NCBI GenBank assembly: GCA_031287505.1
Contig: JAITSW010000181.1
Span: forward strand, 1 to 5,162
DNA: 5,162 nucleotides
Direction: 5' to 3'
Source of the DNA: Propionibacteriaceae bacterium
Lineage (GTDB): Bacteria; Actinomycetota; Actinomycetes; Propionibacteriales; Propionibacteriaceae
The notes below the pieces were generated by a model. That model was not told where the DNA came from, made no database searches, and worked only from the letters and a program-made list of their open reading frames with translations. Below are positions 1 through 5,162 of the stretch, piece by piece. A program made the translations under genes and the position numbers. The first letter of the stretch is position 1, and each line of letters starts with the position of its first letter.

Positions 1-1013
1 ATGGTCAACACTTGCTTTGAACCCGGAGTTACCACCAAAGAAGTGTGCTCAGCCGCAGTCTGCCCAGCCAAAATCTGCGATACCCGCATCAGGTCAACGT
101 AGGACGAATTGGTACATGAGCCAACACAGACTTGGTCAACCTTCAGCCCAGCCAATTCGCTGACCGGCACCACATTATCTGGGCTGTGTGGCGCGGCGGC
201 CAGCGGTACCAAGGCCGACAAATCAATCTCAAGCTCTTCGTCATAGCTGGCACCTTCGTCCGCAGCCAAGTGAAGATAGTCATCAGTGCGACCCTGAGCC
301 TTTAGATACTCCAAAGTCAACTGATCTGCGGGAAAGATCGACGACGTAGCACCAAGCTCAGCGCCCATATTGGTAATAGTGGCACGCTCGGGGACGCTCA
401 GAGCGGCAACCCCAGGCCCGCCGTATTCAATGATCTTACCCACGCCGCCCTTTACCGAAAGCTGTCGCAGTAGCTCCAAGATCACATCTTTGGCAGCCAC
501 AAAAGGCGGTAATTGCCCTACCAAATTCACCCGCAGAACGGCTGGTCTAGTGATGAAATAGGCGCCGCCGGCCATAGCCACCGCCACATCAAGACCGCCA
601 GCGCCAAAGGCAAGCATCCCCATACCGCCAGCGGTAGGAGTGTGAGAATCTGAGCCAATCAGGGTCTTCCCCGGCTTGGCGAAGCGTTCTAAATGCACCT
701 GATGGCAAACCCCGGCACCCGGACGCGCAAACCACACCCCATGCTTCTTCGCCACCGATGCGATGTAAACATGGTCGTCCGCATTCGCAAAACTGGTCTG
801 CAACATATTGTGATCGACATAGGCCACCGAAAGCTCGGTCTCCACTTGCGAAACGCCCATCGCTTCAAACTGCAAATAGGCCATCGTACCGGTCGCGTCC
901 TGGGTAAGAGTTTGATCGATGCGAAGCCCGATCTCACCCTTCCCCGGATCGCCAAGAAGTGACCCTTGAGTTAAGTGGGCGTTGAGAATCTTATCTGTGA
1001 GTGAGAGGGCCAC
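1..1013 (-). CDS. acn: Aconitate hydratase (aconitase), N-terminal half; 3' end lies outside the window
   Basis: This enzyme isomerises citrate to isocitrate through cis-aconitate in the cytoplasm, using a [4Fe-4S] cluster. I translated 337 uninterrupted codons from the GTG at 1013 to the window edge. Family signatures are in order: RIDQTLTQDATGTMAY near the N-terminus, D67-H68 in YVDHN, H104 in GVCHQVHLERF, SDSHTPTAGG at 121-130, SVPERATITNMGAELGA, and GSCTNSS with Cys300 as the first cluster ligand. The other two cluster cysteines should lie beyond the window. The pattern fits the shorter, roughly 640-residue aconitase subfamily (TIGR01342-like) rather than the roughly 890-residue AcnA/AcnB, so about half is present. 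The GTG start is chosen because the family alignment begins there, AAAGGG precedes it by 6 nt, and it overlaps the citrate synthase stop by one base. A related hydro-lyase such as homoaconitase or isopropylmalate isomerase is less likely, given the citrate synthase neighbour and these motifs. The visible part shows no frameshift. Confidence 0.93.
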   Translation of the reverse strand, partial: MALSLTDKILNAHLTQGSLLGDPGKGEIGLRIDQTLTQDATGTMAYLQFEAMGVSQVETELSVAYVDHNMLQTSFANADDHVYIASVAKKHGVWFARPGAGVCHQVHLERFAKPGKTLIGSDSHTPTAGGMGMLAFGAGGLDVAVAMAGGAYFITRPAVLRVNLVGQLPPFVAAKDVILELLRQLSVKGGVGKIIEYGGPGVAALSVPERATITNMGAELGATSSIFPADQLTLEYLKAQGRTDDYLHLAADEGASYDEELEIDLSALVPLAAAPHSPDNVVPVSELAGLKVDQVCVGSCTNSSYVDLMRVSQILAGQTAAEHTSLVVTPGSKQVLT

Positions 1014-2416
1014 TACTTTCCCTTTCTGATGCCAAACCGACGCTGACGTTCCTGCGGCCGCTGAGCCAGCGGTTGGTATTCACGCTGCGGATTGACGTTT
1101 TTGTACGCCGGACGAATGATCTTGTTGTCACCAACAATTTCCTCAATGCGATGGGCACACCAACCGGGAATCCTGGCGATCGCAAAGAGCGGCGTGAATA
1201 GCTCTTGCGGAATGTCGAGCATCTCATAGACGAAACCACTGTAAAAATCGACATTGGCACAGGTCGGCTTCAAGCTTTTCCCGCGCGCGCTGAGAGCCTC
1301 GGTGGCAAGACGTTCAACTCTGGTGCGAAGCTCAAATTCTTCCACGCGACCCTTCTCTTGGGCGAGTTTTTCGGCATAGAGTTTGAGCACTCGAGCCCGC
1401 GGATCGGAGAGCGTATAGACCGCATGCCCCATCCCATAGATGAGGCCCGAATGATCGTAGGCCTTCTTGGCTAGGACGTCCTGCAAGTAGGCGTTGACCT
1501 GGGAATCGTCGTCCCAATTCCTCACGCTTTCTTTCAAATCCGCAAATTGGTGGGCCACTCGGATGTTGGCACCCCCATGCCTTGGGCCTTTCAGTGAACC
1601 CAATGCCGTTGCAATTGCCGAGTAAGAATCAGTACCGGTGGACGAAACCACATGCGTGGAGAAAGTTGAATTATTGCCACCGCCATGATCCGCATGAAGT
1701 ACCAGCGTCAAATCGAGTACCCGCGCTTCTAAGGGGGTGAAACCTTTATCTTGCCGCAGCATCAGCAGCAAATTCTCGGCGATACCCCGCTGCGGGTCGG
1801 GAGCATGAATGTGCAGGCTGGCATCGTTGTGATAGTGCTGAGCAGCCAAGTAGCTGTAAACCGCCAAGCGCGGGAAGACCGAAATCAACTGCAGTGACTG
1901 CCGCATAAGATTTTCAATACTGACATCGTCAGGATTGTCGTCATATGAATACAGAGTCAGGACACAACGTGCCATCGCAATGACCATGTCGCGACTGGGA
2001 GCTTTGAGGATCACGTCCCGGGTAAAACTCGAACGCAAATCCCGGCAGGCTACCAAAATTTGAGAGAAATCCTCCAGCTTTTGCGACGTCGGCAACTCTC
2101 CAAAAAGCAAAAGGTAGATGGTCTCTTCAAAACCAAAACGCTCCTCTTTTGCAAAGGCCTCAACCAGATCTTCAACGTCATAGCCGCGATACCTCAACTT
2201 CCCGTGACAGGGAATTCCCTTTGGCCCCTGAACGGTCATTGCCTGAACTTCAGAGACCCGGGTCAACCCGGCGAGCACTCCGACACCGCTTGAATCCCGA
2301 AGCCCGCGCTTGACCTCATATTTTGAAAAAAGCTCTGGGTCTAGCTGAGCACTCTGCTCGGCCAGTGCTCCATAGCGGGCAAAACTCGGCGCATACTGCG
2401 AAAAATCGACGTCCAT
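1013..2416 (-). CDS. gltA: Citrate synthase
   Basis: It condenses acetyl-CoA and oxaloacetate to citrate, the entry step of the TCA cycle, in the cytoplasm. From the ATG at 2416 the protein has 467 residues. The three catalytic residues fit the family: H244 in LHADHGGGNNSTF, H280 in GPRHGGAN and D338 in TLSDPRA. Also present are GMGHAVY (328-334), NVDFYSG (388-394) and ARIPGWCAHRIEE (414-426). The GGGNNS after the first histidine, in place of the common E-x-N-x-S, and the N-terminal extension of about 55 residues resemble clostridial-type citrate/2-methylcitrate synthases. The frame could extend to a TTG at 2464, but that codon would lie upstream of the transcription start implied by the candidate promoter and has no ribosome binding site; the ATG has a weak GAAAGTGG. 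Aconitase follows directly, favouring citrate over methylcitrate synthase, and no propionate-pathway gene is visible. The C-terminal tail is basic (RPQERQRRFGIRKGK). Confidence 0.94.
   Translation of the reverse strand: MDVDFSQYAPSFARYGALAEQSAQLDPELFSKYEVKRGLRDSSGVGVLAGLTRVSEVQAMTVQGPKGIPCHGKLRYRGYDVEDLVEAFAKEERFGFEETIYLLLFGELPTSQKLEDFSQILVACRDLRSSFTRDVILKAPSRDMVIAMARCVLTLYSYDDNPDDVSIENLMRQSLQLISVFPRLAVYSYLAAQHYHNDASLHIHAPDPQRGIAENLLLMLRQDKGFTPLEARVLDLTLVLHADHGGGNNSTFSTHVVSSTGTDSYSAIATALGSLKGPRHGGANIRVAHQFADLKESVRNWDDDSQVNAYLQDVLAKKAYDHSGLIYGMGHAVYTLSDPRARVLKLYAEKLAQEKGRVEEFELRTRVERLATEALSARGKSLKPTCANVDFYSGFVYEMLDIPQELFTPLFAIARIPGWCAHRIEEIVGDNKIIRPAYKNVNPQREYQPLAQRPQERQRRFGIRKGK
1014..1025 (-). 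promoter_or_regulatory. Ribosome binding site of the aconitase gene, inside the citrate synthase 3' end
   Basis: AAAGGG (1025-1020) lies 6 nt before the GTG at 1013 and within the last codons of citrate synthase. The junction reads TAGTG, so the stop and start share one G. A ribosome finishing citrate synthase would sit on this site, which fits translational coupling. Confidence 0.6.
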
Positions 2417-2445
2417 AGCACCACTTTCTGGTTGTGCGTCATCGC

Positions 2446-2474
2446 GATATAAAGAGACTCCCAATCAGTGGCAA
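2446..2474 (-). promoter_or_regulatory. Candidate sigma-70-type promoter of the citrate synthase-aconitase operon
   Basis: On the minus strand a -35 box TTGCCA (2474-2469, 5 of 6 matches to TTGACA) is followed after exactly 17 nt by TATATC (2451-2446, 4 of 6 matches to TATAAT). Transcription would start near 2438-2440, leaving a leader of about 22 nt before the ATG at 2416. The position suits the next gene, but the -10 box lacks its final T and I had no way to score chance occurrence. Confidence 0.5.
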
Positions 2475-2489
2475 TCCACTCTGTTGGGA
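2459..2489. promoter_or_regulatory. 31-bp imperfect palindrome over the -35 box, possible operator
   Basis: The arms are TCCCAA (2459-2464) with TTGGGA (2484-2489), and an inner pair CAGTGG/CCACT (AGTGG with CCACT; 2467-2471 and 2476-2480), separated by a 4-nt centre CAAT. About 11 base pairs match, with 2 against 3 unpaired bases between the outer and inner segments. The dyad is centred on the candidate -35 box of the citrate synthase promoter, the usual place for a repressor site. In RNA from upstream it could form a hairpin followed by a mildly T-rich stretch (GTCTCTTTATAT), so a weak terminator for the upstream operon is an alternative. Confidence 0.4.
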
Positions 2490-2626
2490 CGTGACACTTG
2501 GAATCTGCAGAGGCTGGGAAATCGCCTACCATCCCATGTCTTTTACCTGAGCTTAGCGATGACACCGGCTACTTGCCAACGGGGTTCCAGAGTTTGATCA
2601 CTGTAAAGCAGGAGGCATTGCCTGCG

Positions 2627-2801
2627 TTGGACAGCCGATGGGCGTGGTGTTGGCGATCCCACTAGCGACACAAACGTTTCCAGGCTATTCATGGGGATTT
2701 CCGCAGCCGCAATGTAGACGGCTATGCCTCGATCTTCACCAACCTGGCCTAACCCCAGGCGAGTGTGCCTTTGCGCGGGAACCCAGTGTCCGGCTGTCCA
2801 A
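2627..2801. repeat. 11-bp exact inverted repeat pair in the intergenic region
   Basis: TTGGACAGCCG at 2627-2637 recurs as its reverse complement CGGCTGTCCAA at 2791-2801, in the inward-facing arrangement of terminal inverted repeats around 153 bp. There is no matching direct repeat outside the arms, as a recent insertion would leave. The right arm is also part of the shorter hairpin at 2793-2826. It may be the edge of a decayed small element, an alternative RNA pairing, or chance. Confidence 0.3.
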
Positions 2802-2826
2802 GATTCAGAACTTCGCCCTTGACAGC
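2793..2826 (-). terminator. Hairpin at the GH5 stop codon, possible 3'-end or weak terminator structure
   Basis: On the minus strand GCTGTCAAG (2826-2818) pairs with CTTGGACAGC (2802-2793), giving nine base pairs with one bulged G and a 15-nt loop. It starts at the last base of the GH5 stop codon. No T-run follows, so it is not a classical intrinsic terminator; it may protect the transcript 3' end or do nothing. Confidence 0.3.
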
Positions 2827-4211
2827 TAGTTTGCGCTCAGAGCCCGATGTAATAGGCCTGCAAGTTCAGTGCGCTCCCGACAGGCATCAAATGCGAAGCA
2901 TGAGGCAAGTTGTTCGGCGTCATTCGGGGTAATGGAATTGAACGCCTTGGCAAAGCGGGGGAGCAGCGCTTCAGAGAACATGATGTTCCTGATAAGCAGC
3001 GCGGTCCAGCGTTCCGTTCCCCAGGGGAATGGGTCGAAACCTTTGCATTCCGATTCAAGCAAGGCGGCGACCGGGTCGATGATATTCCTAATATGCGTGT
3101 CGGTACCTCCCCACGAGTCCACGCCCAAACGTTCTTTGGCCGCCCGCACATCGGCCGTAGTTCTCAGATAGCTGCTTTCGGGAGGCAGGACTTGGATACC
3201 TTGAAGGCCGATGTCTTTGTATGTCCAAAGGGACCAACTCGCCCCATATTCGCGGTAAACGTCGAGTTGCTCTTGCAACAGGCTAAGTCGTTCGCGGTCC
3301 ATTTCCGGATTGCCGGTGAACTGCACTCCGAATTCCCCCACCCAAATGGGAAGGTTATTTGCCAGCGGGTATTCGCTTCGGCGCAAAAACTGTCTTCGCA
3401 CTGCGGCGGCGTCCTGCCATTCTCCTTTCACCATGCCTGGGAAACGGGTCTCCTGCGATATTCCTGCCAGGGGGTAGTCATGGGGCGCGTAAACCGTGTT
3501 ATCCAGCGGTTCTTCGAACATAGAGAAATCGGTGCCATATTTGTTCCCGTCAAGAAACAACATGTGCCGCAGATCAACTTCCCTAATGGCGCAAGCCAGG
3601 CGGCGGTAATAGGGGAATAGCTTTTGACCAGACGGGTCTGCGGGTTCGTTGATGAGGTTGTAGCCGGCAATCGCCGGCCTGTCCCGATAACGCTCCGCCA
3701 GGGAAACCCATAAATTGACTACCCGGTCTTGGAAATGCGGATGATCCCAGAACAATGCCCGGTGAGTTGGATTGTCGCAGTGCCAATGCTGGTTCTGCGC
3801 ACCTGGCAAGGTGTGGAGATCGAGAATCAGATACAGCCCGGAATCTTCGCATAGGCGGAGAGCGCGGTCGATTTTTTCCAGCCCCGTAGTTTTGATCGCA
3901 AAAGGCCTGGCGTCATCCTCAAGGTGGTGGTAATTAATTGGCAGCCGTACTGAGTTGGTTCCCAATGAGGCCAAATAACGGGCATCTGCCGCATCGAAAA
4001 AGCACTCCTCAAAACGATCGAAAAAGACGCGAAAGCTCTCGCTGCCCATTTCGTCCAGCAATGCCCGCCGGAGCTCACCTTCCGTACCAGGGAAGCCGGT
4101 GATGAAGTTCTCCCAATTCAGATAGCCTCCCAAGCCGAAACCGGTCAAAGTTATCGTCTGGCCGCTTTCGTTGACTATGCGGTTTCCCCTAGTCGAAAGC
4201 CATTCAAACAT
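2826..4211 (-). CDS. Glycoside hydrolase family 5 (cellulase-like) enzyme, predicted cytoplasmic
   Basis: A 461-residue retaining glycosidase of the (beta/alpha)8-barrel clan GH-A. The general acid/base is E189 in NLINEP and the nucleophile E293 in WVGEFG. Other conserved positions are R89 in NSVRLP, H133 in LDLHTLPG, H244 in YAPHDYP and W329 in SLWTYKD. N-terminal GFGLGGYLNWENFITGFPG and the loop AQNQHWHCDN (138-147) recall a GH5 branch near exo-beta-glucanases, so a beta-glucoside or beta-glucan oligosaccharide is plausible; linkage is undecided. Residues from about 360 form an extra, apparently helical C-terminal part. No signal peptide or membrane segment is seen, so it probably acts inside the cell on imported substrate. 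The ATG at 4211 is chosen because GGAG lies 6 nt upstream and homology begins there. The frame extends upstream to 4358, but that part only shadows the cupin gene. The start overlaps the cupin gene by 8 nt, consistent with one transcript with the cupin and permease. Confidence 0.9.
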   Translation of the reverse strand: MFEWLSTRGNRIVNESGQTITLTGFGLGGYLNWENFITGFPGTEGELRRALLDEMGSESFRVFFDRFEECFFDAADARYLASLGTNSVRLPINYHHLEDDARPFAIKTTGLEKIDRALRLCEDSGLYLILDLHTLPGAQNQHWHCDNPTHRALFWDHPHFQDRVVNLWVSLAERYRDRPAIAGYNLINEPADPSGQKLFPYYRRLACAIREVDLRHMLFLDGNKYGTDFSMFEEPLDNTVYAPHDYPLAGISQETRFPGMVKGEWQDAAAVRRQFLRRSEYPLANNLPIWVGEFGVQFTGNPEMDRERLSLLQEQLDVYREYGASWSLWTYKDIGLQGIQVLPPESSYLRTTADVRAAKERLGVDSWGGTDTHIRNIIDPVAALLESECKGFDPFPWGTERWTALLIRNIMFSEALLPRFAKAFNSITPNDAEQLASCFAFDACRERTELAGLLHRALSAN

Positions 4212-4779
4212 TCTCAACTCCATCCTTTGAGGGCAGGCGCTTCCCCGGAAGCGAAACCAGAAAGATGGTGGCCTGCCTACCTCTGAAATTGCGCCACCGA
4301 TGAGGCGCACCATTCTGGATGAGGACATCTCCGGCCTTGAGATGTGCGATATCGCCATTTGAAGCTTCGACTTCTATCTCTCCGGAGATTAGGTAGCCGA
4401 TTTCAGTTGTGTCTGTGCGGTGAAGGTTGGCAACAGGAGGGTATTCAATCCAGCCGGCCTCGTTGCCGTGAACGATGTTCACCACCTGTTCCGAACCAGC
4501 TCTCTGGGTAGGAGTCTGGGGAAGTTCGTCACCGTAGACGTCGGCGTCGGCGAATTGTGCGATATTCACCCGGAACCCGCCAACTGGGGGAAACATGGAC
4601 TGCGCGTCATACTTTTGGCGAAGGTCGCGCGGGAAAGTCAGCGGCCCGTCATCTCCCCAGGCAAACCACCAGCATTGTGTGGGGCCAACGGGTATTGGCG
4701 GAGTTTCGCTCATTTGGGAAAGGTGGGATTCGCCGTCGGCAGTTTCCCCCATCACCCATACGCGTACCGAATCAGGCAT
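4204..4779 (-). CDS. Cupin-domain protein of unknown function
   Basis: The 191-residue protein has one cupin barrel in its C-terminal half. Cupin motif 1 is NLHRTDTTEIGYLISGEIEVE (118-138), with H120, D123 and E126 as candidate metal ligands; D123 stands where a classic cupin has its second histidine. Motif 2 is GDVLIQNGAPHRWRN (150-164), with H160 as the expected last ligand. The N-terminal 115 or so residues include GGFRVNIAQFADADVYG and are typical of a common group of uncharacterised bacterial cupins with HRTD and QNG-x-x-H-x-WRN motifs. No signal peptide or membrane segment is seen, so it is probably cytoplasmic. It could be a metal-dependent isomerase, epimerase or dioxygenase, or a small-molecule binder; the sequence does not decide. 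It lies between a sugar permease and a glycosidase, 15 nt after the first and overlapping the second by 8 nt, which hints at a role with the same imported compound. AAAGGGGG just upstream supports the ATG at 4779. Confidence 0.85.
   Translation of the reverse strand: MPDSVRVWVMGETADGESHLSQMSETPPIPVGPTQCWWFAWGDDGPLTFPRDLRQKYDAQSMFPPVGGFRVNIAQFADADVYGDELPQTPTQRAGSEQVVNIVHGNEAGWIEYPPVANLHRTDTTEIGYLISGEIEVEASNGDIAHLKAGDVLIQNGAPHRWRNFRGRQATIFLVSLPGKRLPSKDGVENV
4212..4221 (-). promoter_or_regulatory. Ribosome binding site deciding the GH5 start
   Basis: GGAG (4221-4218) sits 6 nt before the ATG at 4211. The other in-frame ATG at 4223 has only AAAGG directly against it, too close to work well. The site lies inside the last codons of the cupin gene, which suggests coupled translation. 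Confidence 0.65.
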
Positions 4780-4794
4780 GGCGCCCCCTTTCTA

Positions 4795-5162
4795 TCAGGC
4801 GATCCCGCGGATCTTTCTGGATCTGCGGGTCACCGAGTCGAGGATCACGGCTGCGAGTAGTACCGCGCCGGTAATCATGTAGCGGATTGACGAAGACAGA
4901 TTTAGCAACGACAGTCCTGATGAGATCGATTGGATGACTAGAACGCCCAGGAACGCAGACCATGCCGATCCCCGCCCCCCAAACAAGGACGTGCCTCCAA
5001 TCACGGCGGCGGCGATGGCGTTCAAATTTGTGTCTCCCCCGCCGCTGGACTGGTTTGCCGCTGCCAGCCTGCCGGCGGCCATGGTGCCTCCGAGCGCGCC
5101 CAGCATGGAACAGAGCATGAAGATAGATATGTAGACCTTGTTTACCGAGATGCCGGCCCTAC
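4795..5162 (-). CDS. Sugar ABC transporter permease, CUT2 (RbsC/XylH) family, C-terminal part; 5' end lies outside the window
   Basis: The visible 121 residues are the C-terminal end of an inner-membrane permease of the branched-chain amino acid/ribose transporter type (BPD_transp_2), usually about 320-420 residues in full. In order they show RAGI, a hydrophobic segment with MLGALGGTMAAGRL, the family signature NAIAAAVIGGTSLFGGRGS, a second hydrophobic segment (FLGVLVIQSISSGLSLL), then YMITGAVLLAAVILDSV and a basic tail (TRRSRKIRG). Such permeases work with a periplasmic or lipoprotein sugar-binding protein and a double ATPase to import pentoses, galactose or similar monosaccharides; those partner genes would lie upstream, outside the window. 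The closest resemblance I recall is to actinobacterial xylose-type permeases. The frame is open to the window edge and ends in TGA at 4795-4797. The cupin start follows after 15 nt, pointing to one operon. The substrate cannot be read from this fragment. Confidence 0.92.
   Translation of the reverse strand, partial: RAGISVNKVYISIFMLCSMLGALGGTMAAGRLAAANQSSGGGDTNLNAIAAAVIGGTSLFGGRGSAWSAFLGVLVIQSISSGLSLLNLSSSIRYMITGAVLLAAVILDSVTRRSRKIRGIA

Larger units (their letters stand above)
2417..2825. other. Intergenic region between the GH5 gene and citrate synthase
   Basis: This 409-bp gap has no gene I can support on either strand. It holds the candidate promoter and palindrome near the citrate synthase start, a hairpin next to the GH5 stop, a short CCTGG/CCAGG hairpin (2743-2759, 7-nt loop), and an 11-bp inverted repeat. 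The minus strand is open for 97 codons (2836-2546, then TAA at 2545-2543), partly overlapping the GH5 end. Its only in-frame ATG (2692) would give 49 residues, with no clear ribosome binding site. A 63-codon plus-strand frame (2638-2829) also has no recognisable product. I see no RNA gene. Confidence 0.6.

Noticed and set aside
2417..2464. TTG start giving a 483-residue citrate synthase
   Set aside because: It lies between the candidate -35 and -10 boxes, lacks a ribosome binding site, and the family alignment fits the ATG at 2416.
2341..2565. 74-codon minus-strand frame overlapping the citrate synthase start
   Set aside because: It runs out of frame across the N-terminal coding part of citrate synthase and the promoter, with no recognisable product.
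2589..2600. AGAGTTTGATCA, identical to the start of bacterial 16S rRNA
   Set aside because: The match stops after 12 bases and the following sequence is not 16S-like, so it is taken as chance.
2819..2853. Plus-strand TTGACA with a downstream TGTAAT, a possible antisense promoter
   Set aside because: The spacer is 23 nt, too long for a sigma-70 promoter, and no plus-strand gene follows.
2910..3620. 236-codon plus-strand open frame
   Set aside because: It is antisense to the catalytic core of the GH5 gene, whose motifs are intact; the plus-strand product shows no recognisable domain.
4212..4358. Upstream extension of the GH5 frame to 510 residues
   Set aside because: The extra 49 codons lie wholly inside the cupin gene, have no family similarity, and the GGAG site supports the start at 4211.
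4420..4882. Several plus-strand frames of 95-146 codons over the cupin and permease genes
   Set aside because: They are antisense to genes with clear motifs, overlap one another, and show no domain.

Overview
The window is a stretch of bacterial chromosome in which every gene I can support lies on the minus strand, so transcription runs from high to low coordinates. It holds two functional blocks separated by a 409-bp gap. The organism cannot be named from this sequence. The sugar-transporter fragment recalls actinobacterial xylose/ribose-type permeases. The citrate synthase and aconitase look more like forms common in anaerobic Firmicutes and some Actinomycetota. An actinomycete-related Gram-positive lineage of moderate GC is my best guess, held with low confidence.

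Block 1, upstream in transcription order (5162 down to 2826), is a tight operon-like run. It has the C-terminal end of a CUT2-type sugar ABC transporter permease, a cupin-fold protein of unknown role, and a family 5 glycoside hydrolase with no signal peptide. The permease stop and cupin start are 15 nt apart. The cupin and hydrolase genes overlap by 8 nt, with the hydrolase ribosome binding site inside the cupin gene. The likely theme is uptake of a sugar or small glycoside followed by cytoplasmic hydrolysis; the substrate is not visible.

The gap (2417-2825) has a hairpin touching the hydrolase stop codon, an 11-bp inverted repeat, an open frame without a credible start, a 31-bp imperfect palindrome and a candidate sigma-70-type promoter for block 2. 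The palindrome is centred on the promoter's -35 box, as an operator would be.

Block 2 (2416 down to the window's left edge) encodes citrate synthase and then the N-terminal half of an aconitate hydratase. The stop and start codons share one base (TAGTG), which suggests translational coupling of the first two TCA-cycle steps from oxaloacetate and acetyl-CoA to isocitrate. Both enzymes keep the catalytic residues visible here.

I see no RNA genes, CRISPR array, transposase or phage gene. The least familiar part is the permease-cupin-GH5 cassette; the most testable regulatory signal is the palindrome over the citrate synthase promoter.
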